Source of the DNA: CAYNEI01 sp964396185
GTDB taxonomy: Archaea; Thermoplasmatota; SW-10-69-26
DNA length: 20,321 nucleotides
NCBI GenBank assembly: GCA_964396185.1
Contig: CAYNEI010000040.1
Location: forward strand, 1 to 20,321
Reading direction: 5' to 3'
Shown here: piece by piece, positions 13,481 through 20,254 of the stretch
Layout of the letters: each line of letters starts with the position of its first letter
Numbering within the stretch: the first letter of the stretch is position 1
Made by a program: the position numbers and the translations under genes
The notes under the pieces: model-generated
The model's input: the letters and a program-made list of their open reading frames with translations, nothing else
Told to the model about the DNA's origin: nothing
Databases searched by the model: none

Positions 13481-13654
13481 ATGTCCACCTACTCGGCGGT
13501 GGTGGTACCCGTGACAGAGAGATGCCTCTTCTGCGCCGATGAGATCGAGAACCAGGGCCTGGGCTTCTACGACCACGTGGACACCTCCCCCAGCTGTGAT
13601 TTCATGTGGGAGAGCTGGATGGACGAGATCCCCAAGGACCACGGTGGCGCATAG
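13481..13654 (+). CDS. Small putative zinc-binding protein
   Basis: A 57-residue product from the ATG at 13481, or 47 residues if it starts at the GTG at 13511, which has a GGTGGT sequence just before it. The core is CLFCADEI...GLGFYDHVDTSPSCDFMWESWMDEI: a CxxC pair followed by a DH and a later Cys, which could bind one zinc as C2HC. Small haloarchaeal proteins with the layout CPFC...GFxDHxxxSPxC are similar from memory, and they are of unknown function. The protein is acidic with no signal peptide, so it is probably cytoplasmic. Its promoter carries the strongest operator-like structure in the window, so expression is probably tightly controlled. It lies just upstream of superoxide dismutase on the same strand, which may hint at a stress or redox link. 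Confidence 0.65.
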   Translation: MSTYSAVVVPVTERCLFCADEIENQGLGFYDHVDTSPSCDFMWESWMDEIPKDHGGA

Positions 13655-13750
13655 CCCGTTCAGCGCCCGACAAGGGTCGCCTTGTGACGGCGCACCGCGG
13701 CGACCGAAAGCCCTTAGCCGAGCAGAGGCATGGCCCGCCAGGGAACGGCC

Positions 13751-14380
13751 ATGAAACACGAACTACCTGATCTACCATACGAGTACGACTCCTTGAAGGG
13801 CATCAGCGAGGACGTCGTTCGCTTCCACCACGACAAGCACCACGCCAGCTACATCAAGGGCCGCAACGCCGCCGAGGAGGCCCTCCAGGAGGCGCGCGAG
13901 TCTGGTGACTGGAGCGACATCCGCGCCATCAAGGAGAACGAGTCTTTCAACCAATCCGGGCAAGTGCTCCACAACATCTACTGGAGCAACCTCGGCGGCC
14001 CCGGTGGCCGACCAGAGGGCGCCCTGCTCGAGAAGCTCGAGGAGGACTTCGGCAGCTTCGACACGTTCGAAGATGAGTTCCGCAACGTCGCTACCGCCAG
14101 CGGACGCAGCGGCTGGGCCCTGCTCGTGTTCGACATGAGCACCGGGAACCTGCATACTACGCTGGTCGACTTCCACAACGTCTTCTCCTGGTGGAACGTG
14201 GTCCCGATCCTGGCCTGCGACTTCTGGGAGCACGCCTACTACTACGACCAAGGTCCCGACCGCGGGAAGTACCTGGACGCCTTCTTCCAGAACATCGACT
14301 GGACCGACGTCACCAAGCGCCTCGAGGCCGCGCAAGCCGCCTACGAGAAGCTTTCAGACCTCTACGGCCCGGTCAACTGA
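13751..14380 (+). CDS. sod: Superoxide dismutase, Fe/Mn type
   Basis: The 209-residue protein is a full-length Fe/Mn superoxide dismutase, converting superoxide to oxygen and peroxide in the cytoplasm. The metal ligands are all present: His26 (FHHDKHHASY), His74 (QVLHNIYW), and Asp157 and His161 (ACDFWEHAYYYD); the second-shell Tyr34 is also there. Metal preference cannot be read safely. The opening MKHELPDLPYEYDSL matches the usual family N-terminus, and AGGGA lies seven bases before the ATG at 13751. An ATG at 13730 would add seven residues and has only a weak CGAAAGCCCTTAG promoter-like element before it. The gene ends in a strong hairpin terminator, so it is probably monocistronic or the end of a two-gene unit with the zinc protein. 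Confidence 0.95.
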   Translation: MKHELPDLPYEYDSLKGISEDVVRFHHDKHHASYIKGRNAAEEALQEARESGDWSDIRAIKENESFNQSGQVLHNIYWSNLGGPGGRPEGALLEKLEEDFGSFDTFEDEFRNVATASGRSGWALLVFDMSTGNLHTTLVDFHNVFSWWNVVPILACDFWEHAYYYDQGPDRGKYLDAFFQNIDWTDVTKRLEAAQAAYEKLSDLYGPVN

Positions 14381-14393
14381 CGTTGACCAGCCT

Positions 14394-14434
14394 ACGCGGC
14401 CCCTGCGGGGGCCGCGTCAACGTCTCTTTCTCTT
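14394..14434 (+). terminator. Strong intrinsic terminator of superoxide dismutase
   Basis: ACGCGGCCCC (14394-14403) pairs with GGGGCCGCGT (14408-14417) in a 10-base stem with a 4-base loop, followed by a pyrimidine-rich tract (CTCTTTCTCTTC, 14423-14434), as expected of an archaeal terminator. An outer or alternative hairpin is possible: GGTCAA/TTGACC spanning the stop codon (14371-14388) competes with CGTTGAC/GTCAACG. Confidence 0.8.
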
Positions 14435-14436
14435 CA

Positions 14437-14455
14437 TCTAACAGGTTCTAACAGG
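14437..14455. repeat. 9-base tandem direct repeat
   Basis: TCTAACAGG occurs at 14437-14445 and again at 14447-14455, a 10-base period (about one helical turn), just after the terminator. It may be a protein-binding site for the transporter promoter or a chance repeat. Confidence 0.35.
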
Positions 14456-14501
14456 CTTGGCCAGCCAGCCACCGTTGAGCGTACTGCAAGCGGCGCCCCT
14501 T

Positions 14502-14536
14502 TGAAGCCGGGCGCGCCAACCGCCCGCCCGGCTTCA
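14502..14536. promoter_or_regulatory. 12-base inverted repeat upstream of the transporter gene
   Basis: TGAAGCCGGGCG (14502-14513) and CGCCCGGCTTCA (14525-14536) are exact reverse complements with an 11-base spacer. The right arm touches TAACGTATTTGC, the likely TATA region of the transporter. It could be an operator, or a second terminator for readthrough from superoxide dismutase. Confidence 0.55.
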
Positions 14537-14540
14537 TAAC

Positions 14541-14546
14541 GTATTT
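14541..14546 (+). promoter_or_regulatory. TATA-like element for the transporter
   Basis: GTATTTG is the only A/T-rich stretch close to the gene. It is centred 28 bases before a TTG at 14572, consistent with a leaderless transcript starting at that TTG. Confidence 0.45.
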
Positions 14547-14571
14547 GCACCGAAGGCGGGTTCAGCCCGCG

Positions 14572-16353
14572 TTGGTCCTGGACCCATTCCTGGTCACCCT
14601 GGCGATCACAGGCGTGACCTTCGTGCTCTTCGCCACCGAGCTCGTCCCACCGGACGTCACAGCTCTGGCTGCAGCGGCAGCGCTCATGCTCTTCGGCGTG
14701 CTGAGCCCCGAGGACGGCTTCAGCGGCTTCTCCAACCGCGCCACGGTTACGGTGCTCTCCATGTTCATCCTGGCCGCTGCCGTCCAGCGCACAGGGCTGG
14801 TCAACGTGGCAGCCCACTGGGTGCTCGACATGGCCCAGGGGAGCTCGAACCGGTTCCTGATCGCCATGCTGGTGTTCGTCGGCGTGGTCTCGGCGTTCAT
14901 CAACAACACGCCCGTGGTGGCCATCCTGATCCCCCTGGTCATCACGGTGGCCACTGAGCTCAAACGCTCCCCCTCGAAGTTCCTGATCCCGCTCTCCTTC
15001 GCGGCGATGCTGGGCGGCACCATGACGCTGATCGGCACCTCGACCAACGTGCTGGGATCCAGCGTGGCCTCCAGCCTGCCCGGCATCGATGCGTTCTCCA
15101 TGTTCCTGTTCACCAAGGTGGGCGCGGTGCTGTTCATCGTGGGCACCATCTACCTCTTCTTCTTCGGCAGCCGCCTGCTCCCAGAGGGGCATGCCATCAG
15201 CGAGGTCACCGAGCGCTTCCACCTCCGGGACTACATCTCAGAGGTCGTGATCCAGCCCGGCAGCCCGCTGATCGGCCAGAGCGTCGAGACGAGCGGCTTG
15301 AGGCGCCATTTCGACATCGACATCATCCGGATCTTCCGGGACGAGCTGGCCATCGATCAGCCCCTGGTGGGGGTCGAGCTCCACGAGGGCGACGTGCTGC
15401 TCGTGCGGGCCAGCCGGGACGAGCTCTTGCAGATCCGGGAGAGCGAGGGGATCGCCAACCTGCCCGAGGTCACCCATGGACTTCCAGGCGAGGATGGAGA
15501 GACCCTGCTCGTGGAGGCCATCGTGACCCCCGGGTCCTTCGTGGAGGGGGCCACCCTGGAGGAGGTCGAGTTCCGCCAGCGGTTCAACGCCGTCGTGCTG
15601 GCGGTCAAGAAGCGAGAGCGCCTCTTCCTGCGACGGATCGGCGCGATCCGCCTGGAGCCGGGTGACACCTTGCTGCTCTCCGCGGACAAGGCCAGCTTGG
15701 AGGCGCTCAAGCAGAACCCGGACTTCGTGATCGCCGAGGAGCTCGAGGTGGAGAAGTTCCGTCGGAACAAGATCCCCATCGTGATGGCGATCCTGGCCTT
15801 CGTGGTGGGCAGCGCGAGCATCGGCGTGCTCCCCATCTCGGTGGCGGCCTTCACGGGGGTGGTGCTCACGGTCTTCACGGGCTGTCTGCACGTCAACGAG
15901 CTCCACGAGGCGGTCCGATGGGACATCGTCTTCCTGCTGGCAGGCGTGATCCCGCTCGGCATCGCGCTGCAGCAGACCGGGGGTGCGGCGGCTATCGCGC
16001 TCTGGATCGTGGACATCGCCCAAGGGGCGCCACCCATCGCGATGCTGGCGATCTTCTACGCCATCACCGTGGTGCTCACCCAGCTCATCAGCAACAACGC
16101 CAGCGTGGCGCTCATGATCCCCATCGCCTACGACGCCGCCGTCAACCTCGGCCTCAACGAGTTCACCTTCGTGCTCGGTGTGACCTTCGCGGCCTCCATG
16201 GGCTTTTTGACCCCCATCGGGTACCAGACCAACCTCATGGTCTACGGGCCCGGCGAATACGCCTTCACGGACTACTTCCGCATCGGGCTGCCGCTGACCA
16301 TCCTGCTCATGGTCATCAACATCTTCCTGCTGGACTTCTACTGGCCACTGTAG
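14572..16353 (+). CDS. SLC13 (DASS)-type anion transporter with two RCK_C domains
   Basis: The 593-residue membrane protein has two homologous membrane halves (residues 5-200 and 400-590) around a cytoplasmic insert. The halves carry paired family motifs: SAFINNTPVVAILIP with GTSTNV in the first, and LISNNASVALMIP with GYQTNLMVYGPG in the second. The (S/I)NN-T/A and T-x-N motifs form the Na/substrate sites in this family. The insert holds two RCK_C (TrkA-C) domains at about 218-290 and 308-390 (VIQPGSPLIGQSV and IVTPGSFVEGATL), which probably bind a regulatory ligand. Related proteins import sulfate, dicarboxylates or other anions, so the substrate is open. Start: TTG at 14572 gives a clean N-terminus and fits a leaderless promoter. 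A TTG at 14545 would add nine basic residues but lies within the TATA element. Confidence 0.87.
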   Translation: MVLDPFLVTLAITGVTFVLFATELVPPDVTALAAAAALMLFGVLSPEDGFSGFSNRATVTVLSMFILAAAVQRTGLVNVAAHWVLDMAQGSSNRFLIAMLVFVGVVSAFINNTPVVAILIPLVITVATELKRSPSKFLIPLSFAAMLGGTMTLIGTSTNVLGSSVASSLPGIDAFSMFLFTKVGAVLFIVGTIYLFFFGSRLLPEGHAISEVTERFHLRDYISEVVIQPGSPLIGQSVETSGLRRHFDIDIIRIFRDELAIDQPLVGVELHEGDVLLVRASRDELLQIRESEGIANLPEVTHGLPGEDGETLLVEAIVTPGSFVEGATLEEVEFRQRFNAVVLAVKKRERLFLRRIGAIRLEPGDTLLLSADKASLEALKQNPDFVIAEELEVEKFRRNKIPIVMAILAFVVGSASIGVLPISVAAFTGVVLTVFTGCLHVNELHEAVRWDIVFLLAGVIPLGIALQQTGGAAAIALWIVDIAQGAPPIAMLAIFYAITVVLTQLISNNASVALMIPIAYDAAVNLGLNEFTFVLGVTFAASMGFLTPIGYQTNLMVYGPGEYAFTDYFRIGLPLTILLMVINIFLLDFYWPL

Positions 16354-16461
16354 TCTGGAGCCTGCGCGCTCGACTCTGTGCCCTAGCTGGCGTGTCACCG
16401 CACCCCACCGGCCGGAATGTTTTTCCCCGCATCAGGCCCTGGCTGGTCTCGGGAGGCCCAG

Positions 16462-17349
16462 ATGACCCGTTCCACAGGACTTGGACTCACAGCGCTGCTT
16501 CTCCTTTCGACCGTCGCGCTCACCCCCTCCAGCGTGGGCGAGGGAGGGCTTGAGGAGATCATCACGGGCACAAGCACCGGCCCCGGTTGGGTCGCCTACG
16601 CGTTCACCGCCAGCGGCGGCGTGGTCGAGATCGATGTCTCGCTCGATGGGCTCGGCGAGCAGGCCCAGCTCGCTCTCTACGTACTCGACGGCGACGGCGC
16701 GCTCCAATGGACCATCGTCTCCACAGCGTGGCGCACCGGCACTGGGGTGCACGTGCAGACCTCCGTGGAGGGGCTCCCCGCCACCGAGGCAGCAGTGTAC
16801 AGCCCTCCGAACCCCGGGCCAGGGGGCTCCATCCAGCTCCACATCTTCGATCTCGTAGGAGAGCACACCGCCGTGGTCTACGCCTCAGGCAGCATCCTCG
16901 GCTGGGAACACGCCCTGCAGGCCGAGAACGCTGTGGCGGTGGATGCGATCACCAGCGGGACCGATGCGTTCCTACACACGTCGAGGAGTTTCAGCGGCGG
17001 GGCCAGTGCCTTCGCGGCAGGCGGCCATGCTGCCGCCCGTGCGGACCTAGCCACATCCGTGACGGAGGAGATCGAAGGCACGTTGCTGGGCTCCTACCAG
17101 GCGGGCAACGTCAGCGCCGGTACGATGTGGATCGATGGGCCCGACGGTCAAGCCGACTGCCCGTGCACCTTCGCCGATGCATCCCCGGACGCGCGCGCCG
17201 GACCCGGCACGTACAGCTTCGGTCTGCTCGGCGCAGGAGCCGATGCCCTCACCGCGTTCATCGGTGTCTCCCCAGGGGAGTTCGCCCTCCACGGGCGCGT
17301 CTTCCTGGGTGGAGCCGACGTCCGGTTCCCGGGCGAGATCGGGAACTGA
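16462..17349 (+). CDS. Secreted protein of unknown function
   Basis: The 295-residue product begins with a signal peptide (MTRSTGLGLTALLLLSTVAL, then a small-residue cleavage region near 24-27). The mature part is Gly/Ala/Ser-rich and beta-strand-like (FTASGGVVEIDVSLDGL, AQLALYVLDGDGAL), recalling carbohydrate-binding or jelly-roll surface modules, but I recognise no family. A Cys pair lies in ADCPCTF near residue 230. There is no C-terminal anchor. The ATG at 16462 is chosen because GGGAGG lies six bases before it and ATGTTTTTCC at 16418-16427 fits a TATA element with a short leader; the frame is open to 16417 without support. It is codirectional with the transporter, about 110 bases downstream, and probably transcribed separately. 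Confidence 0.7.
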   Translation: MTRSTGLGLTALLLLSTVALTPSSVGEGGLEEIITGTSTGPGWVAYAFTASGGVVEIDVSLDGLGEQAQLALYVLDGDGALQWTIVSTAWRTGTGVHVQTSVEGLPATEAAVYSPPNPGPGGSIQLHIFDLVGEHTAVVYASGSILGWEHALQAENAVAVDAITSGTDAFLHTSRSFSGGASAFAAGGHAAARADLATSVTEEIEGTLLGSYQAGNVSAGTMWIDGPDGQADCPCTFADASPDARAGPGTYSFGLLGAGADALTAFIGVSPGEFALHGRVFLGGADVRFPGEIGN

Positions 17350-17626
17350 GGCGTGACCACTCTCGGTGACACCCCATCGCGAAGCCATCCTCACGGATAA
17401 GCTTCTAATACCCCCCGCGGACGGTAGGCTTGCAGCCCACCCCCACCGGGTCGGGTTGCATGGGAGCTTGTACACGCGACGGTCGCCGCCGGATGGTCTA
17501 GGCTCCATCCAACCGCGGCGGCCTCGCACACCTCTTGTGGTCCAGTGGAGTGCTTCACCGCCCAAGTTCGAACAAGCCCAACTGCTGGGTATGGCAATAA
17601 CTAGCGGCCGAACCGGAGGTGCACGG
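17350..17626. other. Gene-free stretch with a strong hairpin; possible RNA gene
   Basis: No convincing protein is visible in these 277 bases. An A/T-rich AAGCTTCTAATACC (17399-17412) resembles a promoter. Downstream, GCCGCCGGATGG (17485-17496) pairs with CCATCC (17505-17510) and GGCGGC (17517-17522), leaving an 8-base loop and a 6-base bulge, with ACA a few bases after the stem. GTTCGAAC at 17566-17573 looks like a tRNA T-loop, but the flanking bases cannot form a T-stem. The stretch may encode a small structured RNA or may simply separate the secreted protein gene from the toxin-antitoxin genes. Confidence 0.3.
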
Positions 17627-18049
17627 CTACCGTTCTTGCTGCACCCACTCGACCACGCGCTTGGTTGACCACACGTCCACCCCACCGCCCTCGAAGTGAC
17701 GTGCGTTCTGGGTCCAGATCCCCTCGCATGGCCGAGCAAGCGCAAGCGCGAGGAACGGGACGTCGCCAGGGTCCTTGTCGCCGATGCGATCGCGAGCCTC
17801 CGGGATCTTCTCCTCGAAGGCCTCCCGCGGGACGATCTCGATGTCCTCCGTGAGCAAGGCAAGCAGCAGGGCGACACCGTCGAGCGTCAGCTCAGACCTC
17901 GCGGCGATGGTTTCGGCGTTGCGTCGAATCTCAGCCAGCGCGCGTTCCGGTGCCAGGAACTCGAGCGGTGAGTCGATGAGCAGGCCACGCGTCGTGCCAT
18001 CACGCAGGATGCCGGCGAAGAGGATGTTCGTGTCGACCACGAGCCTCAT
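17627..18049 (-). CDS. vapC: PIN-domain toxin (VapC-like), module 1
   Basis: The 140-residue protein is a PIN-domain ribonuclease of the VapC kind. It has VVDTNILFAGIL at the N-terminus (Asp6, Asn8), the helix acid Glu40 (LAEIRRN), and DKDPGDVPFLALALA (Asp93, Asp96). The fourth region is IWTQNARHF, where many relatives have an acid, as in W(T/S)xDxxF; here Asn115 occupies that place, so metal binding may be weakened. By family knowledge such toxins cleave tRNA or rRNA when the antitoxin is lost. The start codon overlaps the stop of the antitoxin gene by four bases (ATGA), so the two are translationally coupled. The pair is autoregulated if the operator upstream is real. Confidence 0.85.
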   Translation of the reverse strand: MRLVVDTNILFAGILRDGTTRGLLIDSPLEFLAPERALAEIRRNAETIAARSELTLDGVALLLALLTEDIEIVPREAFEEKIPEARDRIGDKDPGDVPFLALALARPCEGIWTQNARHFEGGGVDVWSTKRVVEWVQQER

Positions 18050-18270
18050 GCAAGCTCGTACCCCTCGGCGATACCCTGCTTGACGAGCGCGTCGAGCTCC
18101 TCGATGTCTTCCTCGGTCAGTTCGCTCTTCTCGGCGATGGCATCGGCGATGGCAAGCTTGCGCAGGTGGGCTTGGACTGCCTTACGCATGACCGCGCTCC
18201 AGTTCACCTCGGCGTGGCGGCGCATCTCCTCGCGCAGGTCCTCGGGCATCGAGACGGTGACGTTGGGCAT
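18046..18270 (-). CDS. vapB: Ribbon-helix-helix antitoxin (VapB-like), module 1
   Basis: A 74-residue protein. Residues 1-40 (MPNVTVSMPEDLREEMRRHAEVNWSAVMRKAVQAHL) are a classical ribbon-helix-helix DNA-binding domain, and the acidic tail (KSELTEEDIEELDALVKQG) would neutralise the toxin. The ATG at 18270 starts the ribbon strand exactly; the frame is open a further 95 codons but crosses the operator and promoter, so longer versions are unlikely. It precedes and overlaps the PIN toxin gene. A 20-base palindrome directly upstream, beside the TATA box, is the expected site for dimeric autorepression. Confidence 0.85.
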   Translation of the reverse strand: MPNVTVSMPEDLREEMRRHAEVNWSAVMRKAVQAHLRKLAIADAIAEKSELTEEDIEELDALVKQGIAEGYELA

Positions 18271-18279
18271 GTGAACACC

Positions 18280-18299
18280 TGTGTAGATACATCTACACA
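18280..18299. promoter_or_regulatory. Operator of toxin-antitoxin module 1
   Basis: TGTGTAGAT-AC-ATCTACACA has perfect 9-base arms around a 2-base spacer. It lies between the TATA box (18304-18314) and the antitoxin start at 18270, covering the predicted transcription start. This is the expected place and symmetry for a ribbon-helix-helix autorepressor. Confidence 0.8.
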
Positions 18300-18303
18300 C
18301 ATT

Positions 18304-18314
18304 CCTATATAGGG
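18304..18314 (-). promoter_or_regulatory. TATA box of toxin-antitoxin module 1
   Basis: CCCTATATAGG (minus strand) is a near-perfect archaeal TATA box, about 39 bases before the antitoxin ATG. It gives a predicted start inside the palindromic operator. Confidence 0.7.
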
Positions 18315-18395
18315 ATTCCTGTCGAACGGGGTCTACGTTCGGCATGGCCATACTCCACTCCACAAGCAGGATCATGTTGCGCTCGACCCGAGCCA

Positions 18396-18439
18396 TCCCA
18401 CATCCTGCCCTTTTGTGGGAAGATTTATCATTTTGTGGG
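18396..18439 (+). promoter_or_regulatory. Promoter and operator of toxin-antitoxin module 2
   Basis: TTTTGTGGG occurs twice (18411-18419 and 18431-18439), exactly 20 bases apart, flanking a TATA-like GATTTATC (18422-18429) centred 28 bases before the GTG at 18454. A reverse half-site TCCCACA (18396-18402) faces TGTGGGA (18414-18420). So three half-sites in mixed orientation surround the promoter, a plausible operator for an AbrB-fold antitoxin. Confidence 0.65.
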
Positions 18440-18453
18440 TCATATGAGGGTGT

Positions 18454-18663
18454 GTGAGCGAGACAAGCCCCCTGGACGACCGTGGCCGCATCACGATCCG
18501 GCGCGAGTACCGCGACCGCCTCGGTGAGCGCGTCGTGCAGATTCTCACGCCGCATGGCGTCCTCCTCCGGCCAGTTCCTGACGAGATCGGGGGGAAGGGT
18601 GAACTCCCTGATGCCCTCACAGCGTCCGGCGAGCAGGATGCCCTGGACGAGGCCGTTCGATGA
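18454..18663 (+). CDS. AbrB/SpoVT-fold antitoxin, module 2
   Basis: A 69-residue protein. Residues 8-43 (DDRGRITIRREYRDRLGERVVQILTPHGVLLRPVP) match the swapped-hairpin AbrB DNA-binding fold (D-x-x-GRI-x-I-P/R...LG pattern), and the acidic tail (SGEQDALDEAVR) is the likely toxin-binding part. It starts at a GTG with GAGGGT just before it and a TATA-like box 28 bases upstream. Its stop overlaps the toxin start by four bases (ATGA). It is unrelated in fold to the antitoxin of module 1, from which it is divergently transcribed. Confidence 0.8.
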   Translation: MSETSPLDDRGRITIRREYRDRLGERVVQILTPHGVLLRPVPDEIGGKGELPDALTASGEQDALDEAVR

Positions 18664-19028
18664 CCGACACCGCCGATCTCAACCTCGTGCTGGGTCGCAT
18701 CCTGCCTGACGACGCACTCCACGAGCGGGCCAAGGGCCACGTGGCCGAAGTCGGCCCCCTGATCGCTCCGTTCTCGGTGGGTGTCGAGCTCCTCTTCGTC
18801 GCGCACCGGTTCGAGCTGGGCCACGTCGAAGCGCTGGGAGCCGTGGAGGCTCACTTCAAGCTCGAGCGTGCTGCTGTGTTGTACACGGCTGCCGAAGCCT
18901 TGGATGCCGGAGAGGTGAAGACCGTGTTCGACGCGGTCCACCTTGCAGACGCGTTCCACCGCAACGGGAGCATCCACACCGCTGACGATGAGCTACATCG
19001 AACTCCCTACCCGACGATCGGTTTCTAG
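18660..19028 (+). CDS. PIN-domain toxin (VapC-like), module 2
   Basis: The 122-residue protein shows a PIN pattern with all the acids: Asp6 in DLNLVLGRIL, Glu43 in SVGVELLF, Asp91 in VFDAVHLADAF, and Asp109/Asp110 in HTADDEL. Between these lies a helical stretch. It should be an RNase toxin held in check by the AbrB-fold antitoxin encoded by the overlapping upstream gene. Similarity to the PIN toxin of module 1 is limited to the catalytic motifs, so the two are different subfamilies and not a local duplication. The gene appears intact. It is convergent with the methyltransferase gene, with about 20 bases between the stop codons. Confidence 0.75.
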   Translation: MTDTADLNLVLGRILPDDALHERAKGHVAEVGPLIAPFSVGVELLFVAHRFELGHVEALGAVEAHFKLERAAVLYTAAEALDAGEVKTVFDAVHLADAFHRNGSIHTADDELHRTPYPTIGF

Positions 19029-19049
19029 TGTACAGGTGTGTGGCTGGGT

Positions 19050-20123
19050 CTAGGCCTTCTTGCTCGCAACCACAAGGCTGTAGCCAGGAGACTTGGGCAG
19101 TGGGACGTGGGAGACCTCCGGGAACCCGGCCTCTGTCAGCCAGGAGGCGATCGCTTTGTACCGGTAGGAGCGGCCGCCGCTGAACAGGAAGAGGTTGAAG
19201 CCGAGAAGGGCTGCGATCCCGTCACCGAAGGCAGACGAGGTGGGATCGAAGGGGAGCCAGCCATGTCTCGGAGGGTCCTCGAACTGGTCGAGCAACGCCA
19301 CCATCCCGTGCTCGGTGGTCGCCTCGGCCAGCTTCCCGAACAGTTCTCGGTTCCCCTCCGGGCTGACGCCGTGGACGATCTGGCCGAGGAACGCGAAGTC
19401 GTACCCCGTTGGGAGCGCTTCATTCTCGAAGTCGACCTCGGCGAGCTCGATGCGGTCAGCCACCTCTGGGCGTTCTTCCAGCGTCCTGCGAGCGGCATCC
19501 AGGCCGACCTCCCAGTCGAGGATCGTCCCCTCCAACCCTGGGTGGAGCTCGCAGAAGCGCACGGTGTACAACCCGTGGCTGCCTCCGACATCGAGCATCT
19601 TGCGCGCGCGGGAAGGCAGCTCGATCTTGTCCACGACATCGTCTACCAGATCGGATGCAAGCCACCGCATGGCCTCCTGGTAGGCACGACCCTCCTCGCC
19701 AGACTGGACGCGCTCCCAGCCGTAGATGCCACCCTCCGGGGCCTCGCGCACGCCGGTGGCGGCACCGAGCGCCATGTGCTGGATCTGCTCCTTGAAGAAC
19801 GGTAACATCACCTGCAGGTCCTCGTCCGGCAAGCCCTGACGAGCCGCATCGGTGAGACGGTAGCCTTGATCTGTCGCCTCGACGTAGCCCAGGGGACCAA
19901 GCGCTCGGAGCAGGTTCCGGAGGCCGATCTCGGAGGCGCCGGTTCGCTCGCTGAGCTGCTCGATCGTTATGGGCTCTCCATGCAGATGGTCGAAGACGCC
20001 CAGCTCGATGGCCGCGATGAGCACCTCCTGCTTGAACGTGGAGACCCCTAGGTCGAGCAGGAGCCCTGGGATGATCTGGCGTTTGATGAGCTGTCGTTCG
20101 ATGACGTTCGGCTGCAGCGGCAT
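19050..20123 (-). CDS. SAM-dependent O-methyltransferase with N-terminal winged helix
   Basis: The 357-residue protein follows the class of multi-domain small-molecule O-methyltransferases (Methyltransf_2 / CrtF-like). Residues 30-95 (EVLIAAIELGVFDHL ... TIEQLSERTGASEIGLRNLLRALGPLGYVE) are the winged-helix dimerisation domain. LDVGGSHGLYTVRF (177-190) is SAM motif I, with the ribose-binding acid Asp203 in ILDW, and GQIVHGVSPEGN (247-258) occupies the position of the catalytic His segment. The C-terminus is intact (SPGYSLVVASKK). Its substrate, such as a quinone, isoprenoid or phenolic, cannot be read. The ATG at 20123 lacks a ribosome site and follows a structured leader. It stands beside the toxin-antitoxin modules with no metabolic partner in view. 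Confidence 0.82.
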   Translation of the reverse strand: MPLQPNVIERQLIKRQIIPGLLLDLGVSTFKQEVLIAAIELGVFDHLHGEPITIEQLSERTGASEIGLRNLLRALGPLGYVEATDQGYRLTDAARQGLPDEDLQVMLPFFKEQIQHMALGAATGVREAPEGGIYGWERVQSGEEGRAYQEAMRWLASDLVDDVVDKIELPSRARKMLDVGGSHGLYTVRFCELHPGLEGTILDWEVGLDAARRTLEERPEVADRIELAEVDFENEALPTGYDFAFLGQIVHGVSPEGNRELFGKLAEATTEHGMVALLDQFEDPPRHGWLPFDPTSSAFGDGIAALLGFNLFLFSGGRSYRYKAIASWLTEAGFPEVSHVPLPKSPGYSLVVASKKA

Positions 20124-20138
20124 GCGTGGCCCCGTCCC

Positions 20139-20175
20139 GACGGCGGGGGATGACCGCCGTCCCCCTGGAAGGGGG
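20139..20175. promoter_or_regulatory. Two hairpins in the methyltransferase leader
   Basis: GACGGCGG (20139-20146) pairs with CCGCCGTC (20154-20161), and CCCCC (20161-20165) pairs with GGGGG (20171-20175). They sit 16-52 bases upstream of the ATG at 20123. They may be a 5' leader structure, or the terminator of the gene that ends at 20255 on the same strand. Confidence 0.45.
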
Positions 20176-20254
20176 CCGGGGCGTGATGGGTTTTCGGGTC
20201 CCCCGCACGTGCCGGGCTGACCGGCGAGGCCTCACGCAGAACCTGTCCGGCGGT

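Noticed and set aside
17560..17580. Possible tRNA T-loop (GTTCGAAC)
   Set aside because: The flanks cannot form a T-stem, and no acceptor, D or anticodon arms can be drawn on either strand. The same octamer also occurs inside purC at 8821-8828.
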